A stretch of DNA of 63,398 nt from SAR324 cluster bacterium (GCA_015231825.1 JADGAV010000020.1:25607-89004); one strand, 5' to 3'. Counted from the stretch's first letter, positions 38,504 through 48,372 are shown. Program-made: numbers and translations. Notes: generated by a model from the letters alone, not told the origin.

Positions 38504-39490
38504 ATGAGTACAAAAACAATAACAATTCGAGAAGCTCTCCGAGAAGCCATTTTCGAAGAAATGGAAAGAGACCCTACTGTTTTTTTATTTGGAGAAGAGG
38601 TTGGAGAGTACAATGGGGCCTATAAAATTTCTGAAGGACTACTCGATCAATTTGGTCCAAGACGCGTGATCGACACTCCAATTTCAGAAAGTGGATTCAC
38701 AGGATTAGCAGTTGGAGCTGCAATGGTCGGTCTGCGACCAATAGTTGAATTTATGAGTTTCAATTTCAGCTTAGTGGCAATGGACCAGATTGTTTCCAAT
38801 GCCAGCAAAATGCATTATATGTCGGGTGGGATGTTCAATGTCCCAATGGTAATGCGTGGGTGCAACGGTTCGGCTGCTCAAGTTTCTTCTCAACATTCAC
38901 ACTGTATGGAGTCTATTTTTTCCTACATCCCAGGATTGCATGTGATCTCTCCTTCTTCAGCAAAAGATCATAAAGGTTTGTTGAAATCGGCAATCCGGGA
39001 CGACAACCCCGTTATTTTTTTAGAAAATGAACTGTTATACAGCCTTCCGGGAGAGGTGCCATCGGATGAATTTACCATTCCGATTGGAGTAGCCGAAATA
39101 AAAAAAGAAGGGACGGATGTGACTGTCATTGCTCACAGCCGTATGGTCGAATTTGTCAAAGTCGCATTGCCGGCTTTGAGTGAGATGGGCATCGATATCG
39201 AATTGCTGGATCCGCGTACCTTAAAACCGCTGGATATCGAAACCATTGTCCGATCCGTCAAAAAAACCAATCGGGTTGTGATTGTTGAAGAAGGTTGGAG
39301 ATTTTGCGGAATCGGATCAGAAATCGCTGATCAAATCTATTCGGCATGCTTCGATTATCTCGACTCTCCAGTGGTGAGGGTCACCTCGACTGAAAACCCG
39401 ATGCCTTATGCAAAAAATTTGGAAGTTGCGACACTCCCCTCTCCAGAAAAAATCATTGAGGCAATCAAAAGTGTGACTTATCGCAATTGA
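38504..39490 (+). CDS. pdhB: pyruvate dehydrogenase E1 component, beta subunit
   Basis: A 328-residue E1beta starting MSTKTITIREALREAIFEEM, with AAGGGAA just upstream; 12 upstream in-frame codons are rejected. Family motifs are FGEEVGEYNGAYKISEGL, RVIDTPISESGFTGLAVGAA, RGCNGSAAQVSSQHS and the C-terminal transketolase domain (VTVIAHSRMVEFV, VEEGWRFCGIGSEIA). It pairs with E1alpha to decarboxylate pyruvate and reductively acetylate the E2 lipoyl group. Confidence 0.95.
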   Translation: MSTKTITIREALREAIFEEMERDPTVFLFGEEVGEYNGAYKISEGLLDQFGPRRVIDTPISESGFTGLAVGAAMVGLRPIVEFMSFNFSLVAMDQIVSNASKMHYMSGGMFNVPMVMRGCNGSAAQVSSQHSHCMESIFSYIPGLHVISPSSAKDHKGLLKSAIRDDNPVIFLENELLYSLPGEVPSDEFTIPIGVAEIKKEGTDVTVIAHSRMVEFVKVALPALSEMGIDIELLDPRTLKPLDIETIVRSVKKTNRVVIVEEGWRFCGIGSEIADQIYSACFDYLDSPVVRVTSTENPMPYAKNLEVATLPSPEKIIEAIKSVTYRN

Positions 39491-39558
39491 GCATACCGGA
39501 ATTTGACCAAGACAACGTGTTAAATTTTTCTAACTCAGGTGTTTAAGAAAAAGGTATT

Positions 39559-40887
39559 ATGGCTACGATTATCAATATGCCCAGTTTAAGTCCCAGCATG
39601 GAAGAGGGCAAACTCGAATCCTGGGAAAAAAAAGTGGGTGATTCGATTGAATCAGGAGACCTTCTGGCCAACATCGAAACCGACAAGGCCGTTGTTGAAT
39701 ATGAAGCAATTGAAGAAGGTATCATACGACATTTTTTTATCGAACCGGGAGATACCGTCATGGTTGGTCACCCGATTGTGATTGTTTCTGAGACAGAAGA
39801 TGAAGATATTTCCGGCTTGATCGAATCAGCAAAAGAAGCCTCCACTTCTCTATCAAAACCGACTAAGATCTCGCAACCGGAACATGATTCTCAGGCCAGT
39901 GCGGTTTCTCACCACGAAGAAGCCGTGGCGCCTCCTCCTCCCCCGCCCGAACCTGTTAAACCGGCTCCCCCCAGTGATGGGCGCACAAAAGTTTCTCCCA
40001 TCGCAAAAAAAATTGCTGAAGAACACAATCTGGACTTGACACATATTCGAGGATCTGGACCCAATGGCAGAATATTGAAAACAGATGTAGAGCAGGCATT
40101 AAATAGAGGGACCTCAGAGATAGTCACCTCTCCTCCACCGGTTCCTGTGCTGTCGCCTTCCTCTCACGTTGCTGTTTCCCCTATGCCGGAGTTGGATTTA
40201 GAAGGAGACTTTCAGGAAGTTCCTCTCACATCGATGCGGAAAACGATCGCTTCTCGATTGGTGGAATCAACACAGACCATTCCCCATTTCTATTTATCGA
40301 TAAAAGTACAAGTCGATGCTTTAATGGAGCTTCGTAAAAAACTCAATGAAAACGGGATCCAGAAGATCTCCGTCAACGACATGGTGATTAAAGCCTGTGG
40401 AAACGCATTGATGAATCACCCTGCCGTCAATTCACGTTTTACAAAAACGGCGCTGATTCAATTTAAAAATGCAAATATCGGCTTTGCTGTTGCCACTCCA
40501 GAGGGTCTGATTACTCCTATCATTCGAGGAGTGAACCAAAAGGGGTTGGGACAAATTGCGAAAGAATCCAAAGATATGGCGACCCGAGCCAAAGAAAAAA
40601 AGTTGAAAATCGAAGAATTTACCGGAGGCACTTTCGGCACTTCAAATTTGGGAATGTTTGGAATTGAAGAATTCACCTCAATTATCAATCCTCCTCAGGC
40701 AAGCAATCTCGCCATCGCACAAAGCAACCTGGAATTGCAGTTGGATGAAGACGGCAAGGTGGTTCAAACGCAACAAATGAAACTGACCCTTTCCTGCGAC
40801 CACCGGGTTGTTGACGGGGCCCTCGGAGCACAATTTTTGGCAACGCTCAAAGAAATTCTCGAAAACCCAATCACACTGATGCTGTAA
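39559..40887 (+). CDS. pdhC: dihydrolipoamide acetyltransferase (E2)
   Basis: A 442-residue E2. One N-terminal lipoyl domain (1-78) has the lipoylated Lys43 in ETDKAVVEYEA. Next comes a flexible linker with APPPPPPEPVKPAPP, a peripheral-subunit-binding domain (about 143-180, SPIAKKIAEEHNLDL), and a CoA acetyltransferase core. The active-site motif is SCDHRVVDGALGAQFL. It transfers acetyl groups to CoA and forms the core of the complex. It is followed 16 bases later by the E3 gene. Confidence 0.95.
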   Translation: MATIINMPSLSPSMEEGKLESWEKKVGDSIESGDLLANIETDKAVVEYEAIEEGIIRHFFIEPGDTVMVGHPIVIVSETEDEDISGLIESAKEASTSLSKPTKISQPEHDSQASAVSHHEEAVAPPPPPPEPVKPAPPSDGRTKVSPIAKKIAEEHNLDLTHIRGSGPNGRILKTDVEQALNRGTSEIVTSPPPVPVLSPSSHVAVSPMPELDLEGDFQEVPLTSMRKTIASRLVESTQTIPHFYLSIKVQVDALMELRKKLNENGIQKISVNDMVIKACGNALMNHPAVNSRFTKTALIQFKNANIGFAVATPEGLITPIIRGVNQKGLGQIAKESKDMATRAKEKKLKIEEFTGGTFGTSNLGMFGIEEFTSIINPPQASNLAIAQSNLELQLDEDGKVVQTQQMKLTLSCDHRVVDGALGAQFLATLKEILENPITLML

Positions 40888-40903
40888 ATTTAAGGATAAC
40901 AAG

Positions 40904-42712
40904 ATGGCTGAAATAGCAAGAATGCCCAGTTTGAGCCCTACGATGGAAGAGGGAAAAATTGAATCCTGGGTAAAAAAAGTTGGAGATTATGTAGAATCAG
41001 GTGAGGTGATCGCAAATATTGAAACAGACAAAGCAATTGTTGAATATGAAGCACTCGATGAAGGATATCTGCGGCATTTATTTGTCAATGCTGGAGACAC
41101 AATTAAAGTAGGTACCCCGATTGCACTTTTTAGTGAAGAAGCTGATGAAACGGTAGAAGATCTGATCTTGGAGATTAAATCAGAAGGAACGGCTTCCGAA
41201 AAAGTTTCGGGAACTCCTTCAGATGAATCAACAGGAGGAAATGCATCAAAAGCACCCCAAGAAACATTTGCCAGTTCTGCCAAAAAAAAGAATGCTGGCG
41301 AAAAGTCTGCAGGAAGCTCCAGAGACTATGATTTAGTCGTTGTTGGAGCAGGTCCTGGAGGATATGTTGCAGCAATTCGTTCAGCTCAATTGGGATTAAA
41401 AACAGCTCTTGTCGACAAGGAGTGGCTAGGGGGAGTTTGCCTCAATGTCGGTTGCATTCCTTCAAAATCGTTATTAAAAAATGCAGAAATAATACACACT
41501 ATTAAAGAGCGCGGAGATGAATTTGGTTTTTCCTACAAAAACCTGAAAGTGGACTATTCAGTGGCTGTTCAGCGTTCCAGGAAAATTTCAGAAAAGCTGA
41601 CAAACGGAATAGGGTTTTTAACAAAAAAAAATAATATTTCAGTCCACATGGCTCATGCTGTATTGAGCAATGCCAACACTTTGGAATTAACCGATTTAGG
41701 TGGCAAAACATATAGAATCAGCTCAGAAAACATTATATTGGCTACCGGAGCCAGTACACGAATGATTCCCGGACTGGTTGCCGACGGTAAAAAAGTACTG
41801 ACTTATCGAGAAGCAATTTTACAGAAAACATTGCCAAAGTCAGCCATCATCGTCGGATCTGGTGCGATTGGAGTCGAATTCGCAACAATTTGGAATGCTT
41901 ATGGTGTCGATGTGACCGTTGTTGAAATGCTTCCCTCAATTGTTCCACTAGAAGACCAGGAAATTTCAGAGGCACTAAAAAAATCATTCAAAAAATCGGG
42001 CATCAAGAGCCTTGTCAATACTCGAGTCGAAAAGATTGACAGCTCCGGCAAATCTGTTGAAATAACAATCTCTGATGGGAAAGGAAGTCGGGTCCTTGAC
42101 GCCGAGCAAGTACTGGTTGCAATCGGGTTTGTGCCAAATGTTCAAAATATTGGTCTTGAAGCGGCAGGCATTCACACTGAAAAAGGTGCTGTAGCAGTCA
42201 ACGATTTTATGCAGACCAATATTCCAAATATCTATGCGATTGGAGATGTCACTGCCAAATTGATGCTCGCACACGTTGGATCAGCAATGGGGATCATTGC
42301 CGCTGAGCATATCGCAAATCATCCAACAGCTAAACTGAACTACGAAATGATGCCTCGCGCTACGTACTGTCACCCTCAAATTGCCTCTATGGGCCTCACG
42401 GAAGTTCAAACAAAAGAACGGGGATATGATGTAAAAATTGCGAAATTTCCTTATGCAGTCAACGGAAAAGCGATGGGTTTAGGAGAATCTGAAGGATTCG
42501 TGAAAATCATTACCGAAGCAAAATATGGTGAAATTTTAGGCGCCCATTTGATCGGTCCTGACGTGACTGAGCTCCTTCCCGAATTCACCCTTGCTCAGGC
42601 CTCTGAATTGAGTATCGACGAAATTGCCCGCAACGTACACGCTCATCCTACCCTTTCTGAAACCATCATGGAAGCAGCCCATGGAGCAACAGGAGGATAC
42701 ATTCATATCTGA
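40904..42712 (+). CDS. lpdA: dihydrolipoamide dehydrogenase (E3) with N-terminal lipoyl domain
   Basis: A 602-residue E3. Residues 1-78 are a lipoyl domain (Lys43 in ETDKAIVEYEA) very similar to that of the adjacent E2. A Ser/Gly/Ala-rich linker (about 95-140) joins it to a complete flavoprotein: FAD motif VVVGAGPGGYVAAIR, redox disulfide CLNVGC (Cys179/Cys184), NAD motif IIVGSGAIGVEFATIW, IYAIGDVTAKLMLAH and the catalytic His in HAHPTLSETI. It reoxidises dihydrolipoate with NAD+. E3 with an N-terminal lipoyl domain occurs in several bacteria. It is last in the operon. Confidence 0.96.
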   Translation: MAEIARMPSLSPTMEEGKIESWVKKVGDYVESGEVIANIETDKAIVEYEALDEGYLRHLFVNAGDTIKVGTPIALFSEEADETVEDLILEIKSEGTASEKVSGTPSDESTGGNASKAPQETFASSAKKKNAGEKSAGSSRDYDLVVVGAGPGGYVAAIRSAQLGLKTALVDKEWLGGVCLNVGCIPSKSLLKNAEIIHTIKERGDEFGFSYKNLKVDYSVAVQRSRKISEKLTNGIGFLTKKNNISVHMAHAVLSNANTLELTDLGGKTYRISSENIILATGASTRMIPGLVADGKKVLTYREAILQKTLPKSAIIVGSGAIGVEFATIWNAYGVDVTVVEMLPSIVPLEDQEISEALKKSFKKSGIKSLVNTRVEKIDSSGKSVEITISDGKGSRVLDAEQVLVAIGFVPNVQNIGLEAAGIHTEKGAVAVNDFMQTNIPNIYAIGDVTAKLMLAHVGSAMGIIAAEHIANHPTAKLNYEMMPRATYCHPQIASMGLTEVQTKERGYDVKIAKFPYAVNGKAMGLGESEGFVKIITEAKYGEILGAHLIGPDVTELLPEFTLAQASELSIDEIARNVHAHPTLSETIMEAAHGATGGYIHI

Positions 42713-42755
42713 TTAACTTATTCTGAAAAGAGGTCAACTTACAAAGTTCCTTCAA

Positions 42756-44909
42756 CTATTCATCTTCAGCAATAGGTGATTCTTCTTTGAATGAATCGGA
42801 AAAGGCGTCGTTTAAGGATTGACCGAATTTAGCTGAAATCACTGGTTTATTTTCTGGAAAAATAAATCCGGGATGAATAGGGCATGGTTCCGAAGGCAAG
42901 TCGTTGCCAGGATAATGGAAATATTGCACATCCGGGCAGGAATAAGTTGCCAGCCCTCCGGAAACAGTGCAGGTCGGGAATTTTTTGTATGCTGGAGAAG
43001 AAGGTCTTGGACGATCGGGCAGCACAGCGAGGCTTTTTTGCATATACTTTGACCAGATGCGTGCAGGAGTTCCTCCTCCTGTCTCATTCCTCATGGAAGT
43101 ATTGTCATCATTCCCCACCCACACTCCGGTGGCCAGTTCTGGAGCAAAACCGATGAACCAGGCGTCTCTAAAATCTGTGGTCGTGCCTGTTTTTCCTCCA
43201 ATAAAGTGCCTGTTTTCTTTCCAATTCGCAGCTCTGCCAGTCCCTCTCAAAATGACACCACGGAGCATTTGATTCATTTGATGAACCGTCCATTCTGAAA
43301 ACACAGTCTTTGGTTTTTCAGCTTGGTACTGGTAAATTTCCTTTCCGGAACTATCTTCAATTCTCAAAATAAAGACTGGTGCTGCATAGCGTCCCTGGTT
43401 CATAAAAGTAGTATAGGCGGCCACCATGTTCAAAAGTTTTACCTCGGAACATCCTAGAGCCAGACACAAACCTATACCGTCTGGAAGAAAGATATTGAGC
43501 TGCCTAGCCTTTTTCAATACTTTCCGGATGCCGATTTCATTTAAGATTTGTACCGCAATAGTGTTCATTGATTTTTCAAAGGCCTTTGAAACTGTTACAA
43601 AATCTTCATAATATATTTCACCATCAGCATTGACCTGTTCTCGTTCTGCCCCATAGAGCCGATCGAAATTTCGGGGTTCATAAACTGAGATAGATCCATC
43701 CGCTTCCTGCCACTCAAAACTCAGAGGTTCATCCACAAATCTTGAGTTGATTGCAAGATGCTCCTCTAGCGCTGAGGCGTAGACAATGGCTTTAAAAGAT
43801 GAACCCGGTTGGCGCATTGCTTGAGTTACCCTGTTGAACTCGGAAATATTGTAGTTTTTTCCTCCCACCAGAGATCTCACATAACCTGTATGAGGTTCGA
43901 TTGAAACCAATGCGGCTTGATCAAATTGAGGTTTTTTTCGAAATGCCTGACTGATTTCAGCTTCCGCGTAGGATTGTAACCTGGAATCCAGAGTGGTATA
44001 AATTTTATATCCACCACTGGAAATATGAGGCAACTGAAATTTGTTTTCAAGCAGTGTTCGAATATGCTGCACAAAATAAGGAGCACGCACCGGATAGCCC
44101 GGAGGAATGCGGACAAACAATTTTTCTTGCATAGCCCGTTCATACTCTTCACGTTTAATCCATCGATGCTTGTAAAGCTGACTCAGCACCAATCGTTGGC
44201 GTTGCAGTGCTTCGGTGAGGATGTTATCGGGAAAGTATACATATTTTGGTCTTTCAAAATTTTTCGGAAGCTTCAAATAGATTTCTGGTTTGTTGATAAT
44301 TCCTGCTATCAAGGCGGATTGGGCCAATGTCAATTCATTGGCAGATCGGCTAAAATAGACGAGTGCTGCCTGCTGCACCCCATAATTGCCATATCCTAAA
44401 TAAATGGTATTAAGATAATGTTCTAAAATTTCCCACTTGCTGTATCGAAACTCCAAAGCCCATGCCATGAACATTTCTTTGATTTTTCGAACTATTGTTT
44501 TCTCCGGGGTCAGCAGCATTAATTTGGCCAGTTGCTGAGTTATGGTGCTGCCTCCCTGGAGATAGGCACCTCCTTTGACATTAACCCACAGTGCACCAAA
44601 GATTCGAAAAATATCTATCCCCCGATGTTTTAAAAATCTCGCATCTTCAATTGCCAATATACTCAATTGCAGATAGCGGCTGACCTGTTTTCTGGGAACT
44701 ATCTGACGATCTTCAATCCCGTCGATAATCGTATATGGTTCACCATCACGATCATAAATAACGGTATTAGTGCGGAGTTGGGCAAGAGAAAAGTCAAAGT
44801 CTTCGATAATGTGAGGATATGCGATGGAAAAACCGACTAGTATGGCAAGCAATCCAAGAACTGGAGCACTCAATAGGCAGATGAGAGGAATCCAAACAAC
44901 ACGTTTCAT
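42756..44909 (-). CDS. penicillin-binding protein 1A (class A)
   Basis: A 717-residue bifunctional peptidoglycan synthase with an N-terminal membrane helix. Numbered from this start (two residues fewer than from an ATG two codons earlier), the glycosyltransferase shows AIEDARFLKHRGID (catalytic Glu88) and GGSTITQQLAKLML. The transpeptidase has QPGSSFK (Ser370), KSMN (SxN, about 447) and GGKTGTT (about 573). The C-terminus is Cys-rich (CTVSGGLATYSC and CPIHPG), a feature of PBP1A relatives in delta-type bacteria. AAGGA lies six bases before the chosen ATG. It is convergent with the pdh operon. Its size is standard, unlike the 1,098-residue PBP near the left end. Confidence 0.93.
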   Translation of the reverse strand: MKRVVWIPLICLLSAPVLGLLAILVGFSIAYPHIIEDFDFSLAQLRTNTVIYDRDGEPYTIIDGIEDRQIVPRKQVSRYLQLSILAIEDARFLKHRGIDIFRIFGALWVNVKGGAYLQGGSTITQQLAKLMLLTPEKTIVRKIKEMFMAWALEFRYSKWEILEHYLNTIYLGYGNYGVQQAALVYFSRSANELTLAQSALIAGIINKPEIYLKLPKNFERPKYVYFPDNILTEALQRQRLVLSQLYKHRWIKREEYERAMQEKLFVRIPPGYPVRAPYFVQHIRTLLENKFQLPHISSGGYKIYTTLDSRLQSYAEAEISQAFRKKPQFDQAALVSIEPHTGYVRSLVGGKNYNISEFNRVTQAMRQPGSSFKAIVYASALEEHLAINSRFVDEPLSFEWQEADGSISVYEPRNFDRLYGAEREQVNADGEIYYEDFVTVSKAFEKSMNTIAVQILNEIGIRKVLKKARQLNIFLPDGIGLCLALGCSEVKLLNMVAAYTTFMNQGRYAAPVFILRIEDSSGKEIYQYQAEKPKTVFSEWTVHQMNQMLRGVILRGTGRAANWKENRHFIGGKTGTTTDFRDAWFIGFAPELATGVWVGNDDNTSMRNETGGGTPARIWSKYMQKSLAVLPDRPRPSSPAYKKFPTCTVSGGLATYSCPDVQYFHYPGNDLPSEPCPIHPGFIFPENKPVISAKFGQSLNDAFSDSFKEESPIAEDE

Positions 44910-44967
44910 GCCCATTCCTTGTTCGGAGTTTAAGGCAAGGGAAATTTTAGGAAAGAATGGGAAGGAT

Positions 44968-45007
44968 GGAGTTATGCGGGGTTCAAAAGATGACCCCGCA
45001 TAGCTCC
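44968..45007 (-). terminator. 15-bp hairpin after the Bax-inhibitor-1 gene
   Basis: A near-perfect inverted repeat: GGAGTTATGCGGGGT and ACCCCGCATAGCTCC with a 10-base loop. All 15 positions pair, one of them as G-U. It starts 16 bases beyond the Bax-inhibitor-1 stop on the minus strand, and the bases after it are pyrimidine-rich (ATCCTTCCCATTCTTTCC) but not a clean T run. It most likely ends the upstream transcript. Confidence 0.55.
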
Positions 45008-45023
45008 ACAGGAATGGGATGGA

Positions 45024-45716
45024 TTAGTCTCGAGAAAGTCCGAGCAAACTTAACAAATGAATGAACAAATTGAAAACATCCAAGAACAAAGCAACCGTAG
45101 CACTGACATAATCATCAGTACTGTAACGACGAAGAATATTGGAGGTGTCGTATAGAATAAAGCCGCTGAAAATCAAAACACCCGCACCCGCGAAGACAAA
45201 TCTCAGCATAGGACTTTGGAAAAAGAATACATTGAGCAAACCGCCAACGATCAAAATGATCAATCCTGTCATTAAAAATCCAGCCATAAAGCTGAAGTCC
45301 TTTTTCGACACAAACACATAACCTGTCAATCCGACAAATGTTATGGTTGTCAAAGCCAAAGCCTCTACAACAATTCCTCCCTGACCGACCGCGACAAAGG
45401 AATAGAGCATCGGACCAATCATGAGTCCAGCAACTGTTGTAAAGCTAAATAGCGCAACCATGTTCAACCCGGGCTTGCGCTGGGCAAACATTAAGAAAAA
45501 GAAGGATCCAATGAAGAATACAAAGGACAGCATTCCCATTGATGCTACTATTGGTAAGAGAGGCCCCATCCCCAGGAACGCTCCTACCGTTGCAGAGAGC
45601 AACGAAGCCGCCAGCAGACCATAGACTTTTTTCAAGAACACCAAACGTTCGCTTACAGAAACATCCGCAGCAGTCTGGATACCCGTATAGGCAACCGTAT
45701 TTTGTTGGCCAAACAT
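45024..45716 (-). CDS. Bax inhibitor-1 / YccA family membrane protein
   Basis: A 230-residue protein with seven hydrophobic segments and the family features LVFLKKVYGLLAASLLSATV, ALTTITFVGLTGYVFVSKKD, LIFSGFILYDTSNILRRYS and ATVALFLDVFNLFIHLLSLL. The ILYDT and DVFN acids form the pH-sensing di-aspartyl site of bacterial BI-1 calcium-leak channels. AAGGAG precedes the ATG. It lies 80 bases after the DUF3014 gene on the same strand, with a strong hairpin just downstream. Confidence 0.95.
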   Translation of the reverse strand: MFGQQNTVAYTGIQTAADVSVSERLVFLKKVYGLLAASLLSATVGAFLGMGPLLPIVASMGMLSFVFFIGSFFFLMFAQRKPGLNMVALFSFTTVAGLMIGPMLYSFVAVGQGGIVVEALALTTITFVGLTGYVFVSKKDFSFMAGFLMTGLIILIVGGLLNVFFFQSPMLRFVFAGAGVLIFSGFILYDTSNILRRYSTDDYVSATVALFLDVFNLFIHLLSLLGLSRD

Positions 45717-45796
45717 ATTTTTTCTCCTTTATTTCAGTTAATCATCAAAATTCAGTTTTTCCTAAAATACCATACCCATTCTACAAAGACAAATTT

Positions 45797-46630
45797 CTAA
45801 TATCCTTCATATTCCAAGTAAGTTTGGAGGAATACCATAACTTTGGCCGAAAATAAAGGACCCCGGCGATACATAAATTGTTGGGCTGATGTATAGCCCT
45901 CTAAATGTGCCCGTTTTTCCATTTTCAACTCTCCATTTTGGTCACGTCTGGGAGTTGTTTCCTGATCCAAAACAAAAACGGGCAGGTTAAAATCTATCAC
46001 TTCAATTTCAGAGGACAATCCGGAAGCGAGCAGTGTCAAGGGTAAATGATACAAGTGCTCAATGACATAAAATCCTACAAAACGTGCAAGCGCCTGCATT
46101 TTCTGGTCTTCCTGGCCAACAACCCAGTCGACAAAATCTTGATGGAGTTTTCTGAATAAAGGATCTGAAATATTCATCTCCTTGACAGAAATTGCCCTGT
46201 TTTCAATATAGTCCAGTACCAGTTTATTGAAAAATTGAAAAAAACTTTTGTTGTTCAGCACCGTTTCATATTTAAACAATCGATTGGCAAAATCGCTCAA
46301 TACTGCTCTGCCCACCTTCAACTGTTCTGACTTTGCCTGCTGACTCTCAAGTTCGGAAATGCTTTCTATCAGTGCATCATTTTCTTTTTGGAGTGCTTGA
46401 TCAGCTTTCGCGCTTTCTTCGAGTGGCTCAGTATTTTCTTGTTCTTCGATGGGAGAAGCTGCAGGCAGTTCGATATCTGAAGGAGAGTTGAGGCTGATTT
46501 CAAGAGGGGATTCCTGCTGATCTTGCCAATATGAAAAAAGAAAATAACCCCCAATTGCCAATCCCAAAGCCAAGACAGCGATAAATGCAAATGTTCCCAA
46601 TGGGGTTTGTTTCTTTGTTGAAGCGTACAT
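45797..46630 (-). CDS. DUF3014 membrane-anchored protein
   Basis: A 277-residue protein with one N-terminal membrane helix (LGTFAFIAVLALGLAIGGYFLF), an acidic Glu/Ser-rich linker (about 40-90) and a conserved C-terminal domain (LSDFANRLFKYETVLNNKSF, QALARFVGFYVIEHLYHLPL). This fits DUF3014, a family of unknown function. The ATG giving MYASTKKQ has GGAG nine bases upstream; a GTG five codons earlier is less likely. It is 24 bases after argG. Confidence 0.8.
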   Translation of the reverse strand: MYASTKKQTPLGTFAFIAVLALGLAIGGYFLFSYWQDQQESPLEISLNSPSDIELPAASPIEEQENTEPLEESAKADQALQKENDALIESISELESQQAKSEQLKVGRAVLSDFANRLFKYETVLNNKSFFQFFNKLVLDYIENRAISVKEMNISDPLFRKLHQDFVDWVVGQEDQKMQALARFVGFYVIEHLYHLPLTLLASGLSSEIEVIDFNLPVFVLDQETTPRRDQNGELKMEKRAHLEGYTSAQQFMYRRGPLFSAKVMVFLQTYLEYEGY

Positions 46631-46654
46631 GCTATCTGACTCCACAGGGAATGA

Positions 46655-47884
46655 TCAAATACTGCCTTTTTTCTTCTTCATTATTCGATTGTCAATTTTT
46701 AAAGGCAACGCATTCAATTTGATGAATCCAATTGCATCCTCCGGTTGATACGCGCCTTCATCCGCTTCCATTGTTGCAATGTCCTCATCATATAGACTAT
46801 GGGGAGAACGCCTTCCGGTAACCAGGCAATTTCCTTTATACAATTCCAAACGAGTGGTTCCGGTTACATTTACCTGAGTTTCCTGAACCATTTTCAGCAG
46901 GATTCTCATTTCAGGGCTGAACCAAAAACCATTGTAAACTACTCGTGCAAAGCGAGGCATCAGCGAATCTTTGAGGTTGATAACTTCTCGATCGACAGTG
47001 ATTGATTCCAAAGCACGATGAGCAATATGAAGAATTGTTCCTCCTGGTGTTTCATAAACGCCGCGGGATTTCATTCCTACAAATCGTGACTCAACCATAT
47101 CAATGCGACCGATTCCATTTTTTCCACCAATTTCGTTGAGAAAACCTAGTAATTTTGCGGGAGAATATGACTTTCCATCCACTGAAACAGGCACTCCTTC
47201 TTCAAAATCAATCAGAACCTCCTGTGTTTGATCAGGAGCATCCTGAGGCGATTTCGAAAGCTCAAACATTTCTTGTCGAGGTGCTTGCCATGGGTCTTCC
47301 AGCATTCCTGATTCAAAACTGATATGCATTAGGTTTTCATCAGAACTCCAAGGTTGTTCCAGGGTTGCTTTGACGGGAATCTGATGTTCCTGTGCATAAG
47401 CAAGGAGCTCAGCTCTTCCAGGATACTTTTTATAGAATTCAGGCATTTTCCATGGAGCAACAACCTGAATCTCCGGATTCAGGGCAAAGTAAGACAATTC
47501 AAAGCGAACCTGGTCGTTTCCTTTTCCAGTTGCGCCATGTGAAACAGCAACAGCACCTTCCCGTGCAGCAACTTCAATTTGCTTTTTTGCAATCAAAGGA
47601 CGAGCAAGAGCAGTTCCAAGAAGATAGGTTCCTTCGTAGATGGCATTCCATTGAATTGCAGGAATCACATAGTCTCTGACAAATTCTTCTTCTACGTTTT
47701 CTATCAGAACTTTTGCTGCGCCCGAGGCCAATCCTTTTTGACGAATTGCTTCAAGGTCTTCTACTTTTTGCCCTAAATCAAGACAGAGAGCAATCACTTC
47801 ATAGCCTTTGGCATTCAACCAATGGACCAGGACAGAAGTATCCAATCCTCCGGAATATGCCAGCACTAGCTTTTCATTTGACAT
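46655..47884 (-). CDS. argG: argininosuccinate synthase
   Basis: A 409-residue enzyme joining citrulline and aspartate with ATP in arginine synthesis. It shows the ATP motif LAYSGGLDTSVLVHWL, then SHGATGKGNDQVRFEL, PEFYKKYPGRAELLAYA, SFESGMLEDPW and KLLGFLNEIGGKNGIGRIDM. The length is right for the family. The start at MSNEKL is chosen over a GTG three codons upstream. No argH is in the window. Downstream it is followed by the DUF3014 gene. Confidence 0.97.
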   Translation of the reverse strand: MSNEKLVLAYSGGLDTSVLVHWLNAKGYEVIALCLDLGQKVEDLEAIRQKGLASGAAKVLIENVEEEFVRDYVIPAIQWNAIYEGTYLLGTALARPLIAKKQIEVAAREGAVAVSHGATGKGNDQVRFELSYFALNPEIQVVAPWKMPEFYKKYPGRAELLAYAQEHQIPVKATLEQPWSSDENLMHISFESGMLEDPWQAPRQEMFELSKSPQDAPDQTQEVLIDFEEGVPVSVDGKSYSPAKLLGFLNEIGGKNGIGRIDMVESRFVGMKSRGVYETPGGTILHIAHRALESITVDREVINLKDSLMPRFARVVYNGFWFSPEMRILLKMVQETQVNVTGTTRLELYKGNCLVTGRRSPHSLYDEDIATMEADEGAYQPEDAIGFIKLNALPLKIDNRIMKKKKGSI

Positions 47885-47934
47885 GGAATACACTCTTAAA
47901 TCTGAGGTGAAAAAACAAACGAACTCAAAAAATT

Positions 47935-48372
47935 TTATCGCGCACGAGCATATTGACGGATCATCTGTCTTGCTGCGGACACCTTCCTCACATTTTTCGC
48001 AACAGGTCCTTTCTTGCCATGACCCACTTCAAACTCAACACGATCATCTTTGTTTAAAGAACGAAATTTATTGTTGCGAATTTCAGTACGATGAACAAAT
48101 AAATCTTCCCCTTTGTCTTGTTCAATAAAGCCAAATCCCTTATTGGGATTGAACCACTTGACGATCCCTTTTCGAAGGTTTTCTGAACGTTTTCTTTGAA
48201 AATAACTCCAAATAACAAATCCAACAAACAAGCCCCCTCCCATTCCTGACAGCAGGTAGATTATGATTCCTGTTTCAGGATTGAGTGGCCCCCCAAAAAG
48301 ACTGATGATCAATCCGATTCCCCCGCCAATAAGTATGGTTATCGGAAAAATGAATAAACTTTTAAAATCCAT
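47935..48372 (-). CDS. membrane-anchored cold-shock-domain protein
   Basis: A 145-residue protein with two N-terminal membrane helices (about 5-26, [19 protein letters not shown], and about 37-58, [20 protein letters not shown]), a basic stretch ([12 protein letters not shown]) and a C-terminal cold-shock domain (about 68-132). The RNA-binding motifs are KGFGFI and DLFVHR, with [11 protein letters not shown] at the domain start. The last ten residues are basic. Cold-shock domains bind single-stranded RNA or DNA, so this one would be held at the inner membrane. In the better-known CSD-DUF1294 proteins the order is reversed. It lies between trxB and argG on the same strand. Confidence 0.85.
   Translation of the reverse strand: MDFKSLFIFPITILIGGGIGLIISLFGGPLNPETGIIIYLLSGMGGGLFVGFVIWSYFQRKRSENLRKGIVKWFNPNKGFGFIEQDKGEDLFVHRTEIRNNKFRSLNKDDRVEFEVGHGKKGPVAKNVRKVSAARQMIRQYARAR

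Noticed and set aside
39940..39980. Pro-rich repetitive DNA in the E2 gene
   Set aside because: It encodes the ordinary flexible linker of the acetyltransferase and is not an independent repeat.
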